Assembly: GCF_008831285.2 (NCBI RefSeq)
Contig: NC_045143.1
Location: forward strand, 9,927,503-9,991,502
Source: Nymphaea colorata
Taxonomy: Eukaryota > Streptophyta > Magnoliopsida > Nymphaeales > Nymphaeaceae
DNA length: 64,000 nucleotides
Reading direction: 5' to 3'
The notes beneath the pieces were generated by a model. The model was given only the letters and a program-made list of their open reading frames with translations, was not told the DNA's origin and searched no databases. The position numbers were made by a program, and so were the translations under genes. The first letter of the stretch is position 1; each line of letters begins with the position of its first letter. This document shows, piece by piece, positions 37,984-49,300 of this stretch.

Positions 37984-38864
37984 TGGACAAGATGCCCAAT
38001 CCGAATTACAAAAAAAGCTTTGATTATTGTCTCACTATGGGATGATAAGAAGACCCCATAACTTGCTGTAGATTTGATGTAGCGAAGGATCCTGAAAGCT
38101 GCCTCTAAGTGAGTTGTTCTTGGTTGCGACATGAACTGACTCAACATGTGAACACTGTGCAAAATATCGGGTCGTGTAATAGTTAGATAGACCAAACGAC
38201 CGATTATTTTCCTGAAGAACGTGGGATCTTGTAATAGTTGCCCTTTTTCATCATCCAACTTTAAATGTTGCTCCATGGGTGTGTCACTAGGTTTGGCACC
38301 ACTGTATTCGGCTTCATGTAAGATATCCAACATATACTTCTTTTGGGATAAAAAAATCCCTTTCTTGGATCGAGCTACTTCAATACCAAAAAAATATTTT
38401 AAATCTCCCAAATCTTTCCATTGAAATTTGTTATTGAGGATGACTTTCAGTTTCTCGATGGCATCACGATTGTCTCCTGCGATGATTATGTCATCAACAT
38501 ACACAATGATGAAAATACTGCATTGTTTATTGATATTGGAGAACAAGGAATAATCAGCCTTGGATTGAGAGAAGCCAAGGTGTTTGAGGGTCTCTGATAA
38601 TTTAAAGAACCAGTTGCGAGATGACTGTTTAAGACCATATAAGAATTTGTTTAGCCGACACACCTTGTTCTCCTCCTGTCGGGTAAACCCGGGATGTAGT
38701 GTCATGTAGACTTCTTCATGAAGATCACCATGGAGGAAGGCATTGTTGGCATCAATTTGAAAAAGTCTCCAACCTTTGATGGCTGCAACTGATAAGAGAC
38801 ATCGAATGGTGGTGATTTTAGCAACCGGAAAAAATGTCTCTATGTAATCAATGCCTTCAGTTTA
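37980..38864 (-). pseudogene. Copia reverse transcriptase region
   Basis: In the same frame as the integrase ORF but cut off from it by one TAA codon (38862-38864) in the conserved GYTQTEGIDY segment, where Gln is expected. After the stop the frame continues TEGIDYIETFFPVAK, then QIDANNAFLHGDL, YGLKQSSRNW, the catalytic YVDDIII (intact), FFGIEVARS and RPDILHSVHMLSQFM. The end is lost to the frameshift near 38014. The catalytic Asp pair is present, so the inactivation is due to the stop and shift rather than to active-site loss. Confidence 0.9.
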
Positions 38865-40493
38865 AGTATACCCTTTAGCAACGAGTCGAGCCTTATAACG
38901 TTCAATAGTACCATTGGCATGATACTTGATTTTATATACCCATCGGCAACCAATAGGGTGTTTTCCTGGTGGGAGAGAAATGACATCCCAAGTTGAGTTG
39001 GCTTCTAGTGCCCGAATTTCAGCAGCCATAGCGTCTCTCCATTCTTGATGTTGCATTGCCTCTTGGAAGGTTGACGGCTCATGATGATTGAGAATAGATG
39101 TAAGGAAAGCTTGATAAATAGGAGAAAACTTGTCTAAATGAAGGTAATGACACATGGGGTACCTTGTTCCTTTAGGTTGCACATGTGCCGATGTCGATTC
39201 TGAAGATGTGGGCTGAGTGATGGAATGACATTGATATTCCTTAAGGTGTGAAGGTGGAATGCGCCGTCTAGTTGATCGTCGCAATTGAGTATCAAAGGAA
39301 TCAAGGTGGGGGGTAATAGTGTCAACAATGTGAGGTGGGTGGTGATCTGATGGTGGAATAGGTGTATGTGATTGAGGTGGGGTAGGTTGTGGTGGGCTGG
39401 TTGGGTGAGGGTGAGATTCGTATTCAAGTGATTCTTGAGATGGTAAAGGTATAACAGCGCCACTATCTTGGTCTTTGTGGTTTTGAAATGGAAATATATT
39501 TTCTATAAACTTAACATCTCGACTAGTGAAAATTTCATTAGTGTCAAGATCATATAGTCTATAGGCATTTTGACCAAATGAGTATCTGACAAAGACACAT
39601 TTACGTGATCGTGAGTCAAATTTATGAGTTTTGTCAATGTTATATGCATAACACAAGCAACCAAAAACACGAATGTGATCATATTTAGGAGTTTTTTTAT
39701 AAAGAACTTCATGAGGGTTTTTTTCTTGTAAAGGATGAGTAGGCAAACGATTGAGTAAATAAGCAGCAGTTAAAACACATTCCCCCCAAAATTTTATAGG
39801 CAAGGATGCTTGAAAACGAAGGACGCGGGCAATATTTAAGAGATCTTTGTGTTTGCGTTCAACCACTCCATTTTGTTGAGGAGTGGTGACACAAGAATGA
39901 TGACGTTCGATGCCCTTATGATGTAAAAAATTTTCCATATTGGCAGAAAAAAATTCAGGTCCATTGTCACTGCGGATTTTTTTAATGGTGGTTTGAAATT
40001 GATTTTCCACTAAATTGACAAATTTTTGAATATAAAAAAATGCTTCAGATTTATAACGCATGAGAAAAACCCATGTGCAACGTGAAAAATCATCCACAAC
40101 GGTGAGAAAATAATGAGCGCCAGATAGTGAAGGTGTGTTATAACCTCCCCAAATATCACAATGAATCAATTGAAATATGCTAGTGGTGGATATTGAACTA
40201 CTTATTGAACTACTAGGAAAAGGTAAACGAGTTTGTTTGGCACGATAACATATGGAGCAATGCTCATTAACATGAGAGAAATCAACAAAACTAAAAATTG
40301 ACTTTAGGCGAGCAAATGAAGGGTGACCGAGTCTAACATGCCATAGAACGGAGTGGTTTGGTGAGATAGCGGCGGCGCGTGGTTCTTCATCCTCAAGGAT
40401 ATACAAGTCATTCTGCATTCTACCCTTCCCAATCGTCTTCATCGAGCATCGGTCCTGAATAGTACAAGAATGAGTATCAAAATAACTTGACAA
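38862..40493 (-). pseudogene. Copia GAG-pre-integrase and integrase
   Basis: 543-codon open frame. Near residues 50-85 is the zinc-binding HHCC pattern (LWHVRLGH ... CSICYRAKQ). The integrase core then carries the three acidic residues in HCDIWGGY, RSDNGPEF and VVERKHKD. The usual C-terminal part follows (FWGECVLTAAYLLNRLP, VFGCLCYAY, YRLYDLDTNEIF), then a Pro/Ser/His-rich linker and the beginning of the reverse transcriptase module (EWRDAMAAEIRALE, GCRWVYKIKY, RLVAKGYT). It ends at the TAA at 38862. This is the longest intact part of the element. Confidence 0.93.
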
Positions 40494-40770
40494 TTGTTTT
40501 CAGCAACCAACTTGGACACAGATAAAAGGATAAAAAAAAGTGGGAACACATAAGACATGATGTAACATAATAGAAGAATTTAAATAAAACTGACCAACAT
40601 GGGTGATTGGAGTGGTGGAACCATTAGGGAGCTTAACGGGATTAGATTGAGCTAAAGAAGCGGAAACGAGGTTAGACAAGCAATTACTAATATGGTGTGT
40701 AGCTCTGATATCGATTATCCATACTTGAGAGGAAGCTAAACAGGCAATAGGTGATTCTAACATACCCGAA
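40494..40770 (-). pseudogene. Copia protease remnant
   Basis: The frame at 40500-40763 begins right inside the 5' LTR and reads WIIDIRATHHIS. In copia proteases this site is W-x-x-D-S-G-A-x-x-H, so the catalytic DSG has become DIR. It continues VKLPNGSTTPITHVG and LHHVLCVPTFF, after which a frameshift in a run of eight T (about 40542-40549) and another near 40482 break the link to the integrase frame. Gag should lie upstream but is absent. Confidence 0.8.
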
Positions 40771-40999
40771 TGTATTTTCGATTGTACACTATGAATGATT
40801 TACAACGTATTTATAGAGTCAATGGATAAGGAACAACAACGTATGTATCCCTGATTTCTTGCTATATCATTATCATTCCTGATTTGTTGCGATCTTCCAA
40901 TCTGCAACGTCTACCACAGAATCCCCTTGATTTGGTGATTGTTGCGATGATTTGGTGATTGTTGCGATCTTCCACCGTTACATATCATAACGTTCAACA
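40771..40999 (-). repeat. 5' LTR of the copia element
   Basis: 229 bp. It is homologous to 37327-37535 and longer by exactly one extra copy of gatttggtgattgttgcgat (near 40930-40970). Confidence 0.9.
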
Positions 41000-43349
41000 G
41001 AGCAGCTAAGTACTGATAATTAGGGAAGCAGCAAGTAGCTGCGGCTCGAACATGGCGAGCAGATTGGGCTCGGTAGAGAGCAGCAAAGAAGATTGCTGCT
41101 GAGTTTACTCGTCAACAGCAGAAGTTAGTCTTTGCTGGGATAGAAGAGGATCAGCAGGGGTGACCTGCCGTTGCTAATTGGAAGCAGCAAGAAAACTTGC
41201 TGTTGAGCTTGGCCGAGCTGTCTGGTGAACAACCGGCAACTAGGAGAAGCGAGGCTACGGTTAGAGAATAACACGCAGCATAAGCTCCAAGTTCGAAGAC
41301 CTTATGTATCTGCAAAGATCTCCATTCCCAATCAAGGGAATGAAAGCAACTTTTACTGTCAATAAATCTCCAAAAACAGATTTTTCAATCGTAGATCAAC
41401 GACAAATTTAAGTTACGGCACTCGTAAAGGCATTGAAGGGACTCAGAGACTCTTGACATTGTCCATCATTGCTTGTATTTTGAGCCAAACATTTTCTGTC
41501 CGAGTAAATCCTGAAACAATTCCATTTATCTCCAAGCTTGGCCTCCAGGCAGTTGGACATAGTATTCCTTTCCTCACCGTTGTTGAACCACTTTTTGCAA
41601 TGTCATATAATCTAAAAGAATGCCAAATTTTTTACTATCTCATCAAGAATCTTGTGCTGGGTGCACTTTCACTCATATTTGGCTTCACCAAAAGGTACAG
41701 GGTAATCGTATTCTGCGCTCATGCATGCACCTCTTGAAAAAAGAACGTTTTCCAAATGATAAGCTGGTATTGCAGATATGCTTAGCAGCTTATGCATATA
41801 AACAGTTGCGTTTCTGGTGGTCCTGATCATCCACAATCTGTGAGAGGATCCCAGTCAGGCTCATCTAGATTTAAAAAGTTCCACAAGGAACACGAATGGT
41901 AAAAAGAGAAAAAAAGAATATGCAAGTCTCTTTCAGGACTCTTTTCTTCTTCCTCAGATTGTTAGTAACTTCGTTTAGCAGATCAATGGCAAGCCAAAGA
42001 AAACTTCACCACTTCGTGAGTTATGACCGTGAGACTTTTACCCATATGTCCAAAGAGTTGCTCCTGTATCACACCATTATTTCTCTGAACTCTGAAGAAT
42101 ATGAATTTGCTTAACCAAACTACGGACTTCTACATCAATAATAGTTGTGGCGATTCTTGCAATCTTTGTTCACATAAAACGAGACGGAGTCATGTATAAT
42201 TCAGGCGGAAATTTTAAATCAGGAAAGAAGGCACTTCTGTCTTTAGGTTCACGTGCATATTAGGGGCTGTCATCTATCTACATCACTCTTCAACTGAACT
42301 TGTTTCTGGTGTTAATGAAGACTTTGTAGATGACGCCAACAACGAAATTGGTAAATGAAAAGTACATTTCACTTCTAAAATGATTGTTCCCCCTATTCTC
42401 AAGGATTTCCGTGTCTGAAATGAAAGAAAAAATGCTATTCAGTATGTTCTTGCTGCTGTGTCACATGGATACTTCATCTTGACCCTCATGTTCTATCATT
42501 TCACATCGAAAAAGATACTGGAAACTTCGCAAAAATGGCCATATCCCGCTAATTAGTACCTATACGAAGTATCAACACGCACTTGCGGAATCTGTAGACA
42601 TAATGATGGCTTCGAGTTTCTAGCCACGCAGCCATATATGTCTGCAGAGTAACCCCCATGATCGGATGTAGAACAGCTCACTGTAGCGAAGATCCTTTAG
42701 TAAGTTCGTCTAAAATGAATTTGAATTGGGAAGGACACCCGATCCAAATCTTAAGCATGAAACAAGCCTCGGATTCAGATTACACCCAAGCTTTGTATTT
42801 TCTATGGATCTGTTCATGCTGCGTTACAAGCATGCTTCCCCTTCCATTTTACTTGCCAATGGATCGGGCATAATTCACATTTAGATACACATCCCGTGGA
42901 AGTACTGATCCGCGAATCCCGAGTTGGAAATGTGTTTAAATTACCTACATTAAGAATAATGTTTGTTCAATCTATCCCAATGTACTTCAAAAGCTAAGAA
43001 CTAATCATATATTTTTCGAATATAAAAACAAACTTTCGGGACATATCATAAGTCTTAGGCACACGTGACGATCCCCTAATTCTCCACTTTAAATTCAAAT
43101 ATATAACTATGAGCAAGCATCCTGCGAGATCAGATCGGCAAGAAAAACTTACACCTCTTTTCCATGCAAACCAGCTCAAAAGCAGAGAAACTCAACAAGA
43201 GAAGAATGCAATTACGAAGCAAATTGAGAATCAATTTACAAAGTGTTGAAGCCAAAAGGATTACACCTCAATTTCACTAGACAACAGCCCAGATACATTA
43301 TTTGGAAGGGGCTGCAGCCGAAACAAGATTGCGAGCAACTAAACAGCTT
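41000..43349. other. Spacer between copia element and TRAF gene 3' end
   Basis: 41091-41280 is the right-hand counterpart of the repeat at 37120-37300. The rest up to about 43200 shows no recognisable exon; the open frames at 41453, 41896 and 42658 have no domain. The bases just below 43350 are the 3' untranslated region of the minus-strand TRAF/MATH gene. Confidence 0.45.
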
Positions 43350-46300
43350 TCAGCGACCGCTGGGTGGCTTGAATGCAACATACCCATTAAGCCCATTGCC
43401 ATGACCCAAGTTGGCATAGTCTGAAATGGGCAACTGAAACATCTCAGAGTTTCTTAACAATGAATTATCGGCAGAATCTGCAGACCACTGACGCTGCCCC
43501 TGTTGGTTAATGCTCAAGAAGCTATCTGGTTGTTCGGTCTGCTGCAACACGTATGGAGACGTTACCATGTCATACACCTCTCTTCGTGCATCATAAGGAG
43601 CAACTCTTGAACCATATGTATGCTGGAGACTGTCCTCAGGATACCCCACTGAGCTCTCAAATCGGCAGCCACTTGAAGAACTAACCGTGCCCATCATTCC
43701 CATTTCACTTCCACGACCGACACTCTGCATTCCAGGAAATGTAAATTGCCTACTGAAAACGTGACCTGGGTTGTGCAGCATGGCACTAGCTGTTGTCGTT
43801 TTACCAATGACATGTTCCTCATCAAGCAGGTAATTTATAATATCAAGATGGGGAAATTCATCTTGAGAGTCAAGCAGAGGAACATGTCTTCTGTTACGAG
43901 AGGCATAAACATCCAAGCTCGGCCTGTCCTTCTGGAAATATGGCTCACAGAAGAGACTGTTTCCACCTTCGTGTAGTGCACGTCCATCTACCCATGCAAA
44001 TGAATTAGGCTCCTCTTCAAGTAACCCTGATTGATAAGGCTTCTGTAATATCTCTGGCGTCACGGTACCAAATGTAAAACCTGGACATCCACTAGTTTCC
44101 ACAGAGTTTCCAGACTCCCTTGCAAAAGCACTATGAGATAGCAATGAAGCAGTAGCAGTGGATGGTGATGATGTTGCTGCTGTTGATGAAGATGGTGATG
44201 TTAATGGTAAGGCTGAAGAGAGTAATGGTGAATAAGGAGCTGCATTTGCAATGGAATAAGAGGAGGAGGTATAACTGGGAATGCCTGAACTTTTCCCTTT
44301 ATTGATGTTCATCATAGCATTTCTATATGATTGATAAGCAACGCCAGATGAAGTGGATGGCAGTTGATCGGAACTGGTGGTTAACCTTCCTGCTGCACTG
44401 GCTGAGCGAGCAAGTGATGGTGAAGATTGAGCGATGGCTAATCCCGGAGTAGTTGGTCTTGGACCAGCAACTATATGGGTACTAGATGGCCTTGACAATG
44501 TGTTTTGTGCATCAGTTGTGGTTGATTCTGTTGGGGTGTCATGGTGACTTGGGAACTTTATGGTGCGAATGGATTTTTGAGCATCAGGTTGGGATATTGA
44601 TGGGAATGAATGAGGGGATCTGGTTAGGAGTAGCACAGATTTCTCCACCGGGCTATTTGCAGATGAACTCCTAATGGGACCTGGTTCAACCAAAGTTAGG
44701 CTACTTAATTCCCTAGCTGAAGTTGAAATACTCTTTGTAACAGGTGAACTGGCAGATGAGGAAGGGACTTCATCGGCTGGCTCACATGATTGTTTTGAAG
44801 GTCTGTCAAGAACAATATCGTCTTGGCCACTCATTCTCCCCTGTGATGAAACTACTTCCTGAAATGTTGCCAATAAGAAAAAGAGAAAAAGGTTATCATA
44901 ACTGATATTCAAGATCTGCTAATAAAAAAGATAAATGCTTGCAAGTCCCAAGATAGTGAGGCATCAAAGCATGCTTGCAGTAACCGGTTGCATTAAGCAC
45001 CGAAGATTCATATGCAGAACGCAAAGCTATCCACAAGAGAAGTTGATCTAGACAGCACAAGGAGTCACCTCAAGGAAAACACATTTCGGGCTAGAAACAA
45101 AAAAACTTGATTCTCCTACTAAGAGATTTGCAAAACCTGAATATCTTTGACATCCACAATGCATGTATGAGTTCATGAATAGATACAAACAAGACTGAGC
45201 TTAACCTTCTCAACTACGTGATTCTCTGGCCACTGAATCCGATCCTTCAGGGACAGGATGGAATCTGGTTCAGGTCCAGTGCTATCACAAGTGCTACCAG
45301 AATCGCACACCAGCACAGAATCTGGGGCAGAGTCCAAAGACTGACTATCAGTGTCATGGGTCCAAGCACTCTGATCATTGTTTCCTCTGTTCTGCTGGTT
45401 CTTTCCTCTGTAAAAGGAAATAAAAGTGAAAGGAAATAAGCTTGACGAAGAATATATGTCATATATGGCTGAATAACAATCAGTACATTCTGCATTTATT
45501 CAGAACCTGATTGATGTTGTTTGACTGCAGTTCCCAGGCAAGGCATGTCCTTTGTGCGGGCCATTCACAAGAGGGGGAACAGAATCAGTAGAACAGGTTG
45601 AAGAGCTGTCATCCATTGATGTCCTCTTGGCTTTTCCATTTTCTACAGGGTGAGTGCTCGTTGCTGAGCTACTAGCTTCTGTTGGTGGATGTATTTCTGA
45701 TGCATCCGTGTCCCAATTAACAGGACTAGAATCTCTGTCTTCCAGATCTGGTTGGCAAGCTTCAATAGTATCTTCCCCTGTGTCTGACACACCAGACACC
45801 TCCCCTTCCTGTAGATCACATTTATCAAGGAGAGACTGCTCCTTCAGAGAGAAATCCTCAAGGGCCCTTTCCTCTAAGAGTCCATCTCTCTGGTGCTTAT
45901 CATGAAGCGAGGTACTAGACTTCTCATCCTTGGCTTTATCCTTTTTGCGATTTCCCCGCTTTTGTTTAGCCTAAAGCAAGAAAACGAGTTAAGACTTGAG
46001 AAAAAGCTAAATATGATGACCTAATTACTACAGAATATATAGGCATATTTTGTTTAGATCTACTTTATCCTTTTCCCAATAAAAATATTTCTACTCACCA
46101 GGAATTTTGCCATCCAATTACTATATAGAACAGTTGCAATAAGGAGCAATATCCACAGAGCTATTAATTTTATTATTTTGAGATGTCAAAAGCTAACAAG
46201 CTTTCTCAACATGAGTTTAACACAAGTCATTTCAAAGGCCCCCAAATCTCCTTCCTACAATTCTTGGTTCTGTGAATGTTCACCGCAAAGAATAGTACCA

Positions 46301-49300
46301 CAATTGCAGTGACATCAGAAATCTGCCTCAATGTTTTGCGACATAATAAAAACAAATCACTTATTCAAAAAAAACCTGTCCTGTGTCCATCAATGGACAT
46401 GAACTATTCCAGGAGTTCTAACACATTCTCATGAATTTTGCTGTTCCACTTCCAGGAGTTCCATCACATTCTGCTTGTGGCATCACATTCCGATGAACTC
46501 TACTGTTAGCTACACCTGTAAGCAAGGACTTCTTAACGTGTGTTTCTGTGTTATGGGACACTAAATTTCAACTATGTTCAAAGGATTTCAATGTTAAAAA
46601 GAAACTGCATGATTCCTCATAATAACAGCGACTCTTGCAATCCACCAGAACAATTCTTACGAGTAGAAAAGTAAGGATGTTAGTTTTCTCCCAATCTTTG
46701 AAGATTCAATCATGGAATGAACCGGAATGTTTTCATTGCAGTCCTTACAATGATACAAACTAAACTGCAGAGGCTAAATTTCAACGAAGAATCAAACTTT
46801 CCTAGGTGTCAAATGAATACTTGTATGTTAAACAACTTAGAATCCACTACCAATCATGCAACCTGCTTTTTCTTAGCTCGTTTTTCTTTGTCAGCAGCTC
46901 CACGCTTTGACTTGAGATTGTTTCCAGCTTGCCATGCTGCCTCCTCCTCACGGATAAGTTCCTCTTGCCTCTTCAAAGCAACAGCCTCCTGATAAGCAAC
47001 TTCAATCTTATTGCTGCAAAATAAGATGAATAGTACGCAAGAAAAACAATCAAAACAAGAAAGGATAAATAAAAAGTCTTTGGGTACCTAAAGTTTGAAA
47101 CAAAAATCATTTAAAAGATGTACCAACCACCACATATAATCGTGGTACTTTAATATTGTAGAATTAAATGTCCAACGCAAAACATACATATGAAAAACGA
47201 GAAGTGCATGATACCATGGAACTCGAGGCACAAGAGATACAATATCCAGATCACAAAAGCTTAACTCTCACAACCTTCAGTGTTTTCTTTTGATCGACAT
47301 GTTAGAGATCTCTCTGCCAAGTCTGGCAACATCAAGAGAAATGCAATAGAAAAGTTGCCTTTTTTTATTTCCTATCTCTCACCCTCAAACTAGGAATTAA
47401 CATTTAGATCGTCCAAATATGGATTAAGCATGTTTCTGAGTAGAAGTTGTGGATAAAGATGGATCCAGATCCATGTCTTGTTTCATTTCTGTTGAGATTA
47501 TAAACTTATATGTAATATCTATTATTTTAGGGGTAAAATTATCCCCTAGTTTTTTTATATTAAACAGAGTATATATTGCTGAAAATTAGGTCACCTACTT
47601 CTTGTTGGACGGTGATTGATTGCTGCTGCCCCTCCATCTCCATCAACTTCTTTCTTTCTTGAAGCATCTAACTCTGGTTTGATAGATTTAGCATGGTATC
47701 AAATAATCAGTTAAATGAAGACTTGTGATTGTCATCAAACAGAATGTCCAAAGAGTCCACCGGAGCACTTGATTTGTCGTTGAGAAAGGCACGGGTTCCA
47801 CCGAAAAGATGAACACATTGCATATCACTTTTTAATAGAACGAAACGCTCGAAATCCAGTAAAGAAGGGCAGGAATCGCTCACTTATGGAATGTTTGGTT
47901 CCAGCCAGGTGCTCAGGTGCCGATCCAACGCCAAACGACGTCAGAAAGTCCTTAAACCATGCCGGCATTCATTGGGTTCGCCTGAAAAGATGGGCGACAC
48001 TTCTTTGGATTGAAGCGGGCTCATCTGAGATCGGACAGAGTTGGGTAATGGCTCGTTCGATTTAGGAAGACCTCGGGAATCTTTGCGCACCGCTTGACCG
48101 TCGATCCAACAGCCGATGTCGCTGGAAATCGGCCAGGAATAGAGCTCGATCAGCGGAAAAGGAATAGAAACATCAACAGGGATTTTAGAAGATAAACGAC
48201 AATAGAAATCACCTTCAAACGACTAAATCCACATCGTGAATCATTGGGAATCCTTCCTTCAATGGCAGAACCACAGACAGTGAAGAACTGACCACTAACG
48301 GCTGATCGAAATCGGCTAGAACAATTGCATATGGATCTCTCCAAGCACAACTTCGTGTTGACAGAAAACAACGCCTTCAACACGTCTGAATCTCCTTGTA
48401 AAGCTGGAGAACCACGCCAACAACACTAGATGTTTCAGCTCTACACTACTCTACGCTAAAAGTGATGTCATTCAACGAAAAACTTTTCATTGATCAACAT
48501 AAAAAATAACAAGAGAGTTTAGCAACTATATATAGCTGCTCATAGTGGCAAAACAATAAATTAACTAAAACATAAATAAATAAAAGGCCAAAAGAAGGGT
48601 GCCTAGTGCACCGGGTCCTCCAAAAGGGCACGCTCGGGTACTGTCTGGTCTCTCAGGTATACCTGATCTCTTCTTGCATCACTAGATTAGGTGACAAAGC
48701 TCGACTAAAGCATAGCGTCCAAAGGGCACAGGTGATGCACATGGCCAAAGTCAGCCTCGGCCACGCACTGATGCGCAGCCGAGAGCTGTAGTTGCTGAGA
48801 ATGCTCTCGACCAAGACGGCTCTAGTGCAGGTGTAGGCTCGCCGGCTGTGTTACCTCTCTTTAAGCAGTCTGTAGTATAGCTTGGTCATTCACGATCAAG
48901 AAGTTGAGTACCCAACATGCAGAGTAAGCCGAATTGCCTAGCCGGGGTGCTCCAACCAAGGAAATGCGGTGGTCTGCGGCTCTCGACAGGCTGGTCCATG
49001 TCACCCGTTCGATGGGGAGGTCGTGGTAAGCCAAGTTCGGCACCTTGGCCTGACAAGTGGGAGGCTACAAAGGTCGGGCCTAGGAGGTACATATCAAATC
49101 CTCCCCCCTTAAGTCAGACTGGCCCCCAAGTCTGTACGCTACGAGCTCGAAGGATGAGGCTTTATTGTCGCGCTGCTAGCACTAGCACAGTCTGATCATC
49201 CAAAAGACCTCCACTGTCTTTGAGCTGACCATGAGTAATATCAAACAGTGATGTTCCATAGGTGCTAAAAACATCAAGTGTTTGTGTCGGGACAAGCAAT

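Larger units (their letters stand above)
37327..40999 (-). mobile_element. Ty1/copia retrotransposon, internally deleted
   Basis: LTR-bounded element on the minus strand. The 5' LTR is 40771-40999 and the 3' LTR 37327-37535. Both end TG...CA and differ by about eight substitutions by eye plus a 20-bp duplication in the 5' LTR. A purine-rich tract (ttgaggaggag) precedes the 3' LTR. The order protease remnant, GAG-pre-integrase, integrase, reverse transcriptase, RNase H is typical of copia. The sequence just inside the 5' LTR runs directly into the protease region, so the primer-binding site and all of gag are missing. The coding part has a mutated protease motif, a nonsense codon and at least three frameshifts. 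The outside 5-mers (aaaac on the left, gagca on the right) do not match, so no target duplication is evident. The element is non-autonomous. Confidence 0.9.

Noticed and set aside
39134-39712. Minus-strand frames of 109 and 69 codons
   Set aside because: They overlap the long copia integrase frame on the same strand in other phases and are shadows.
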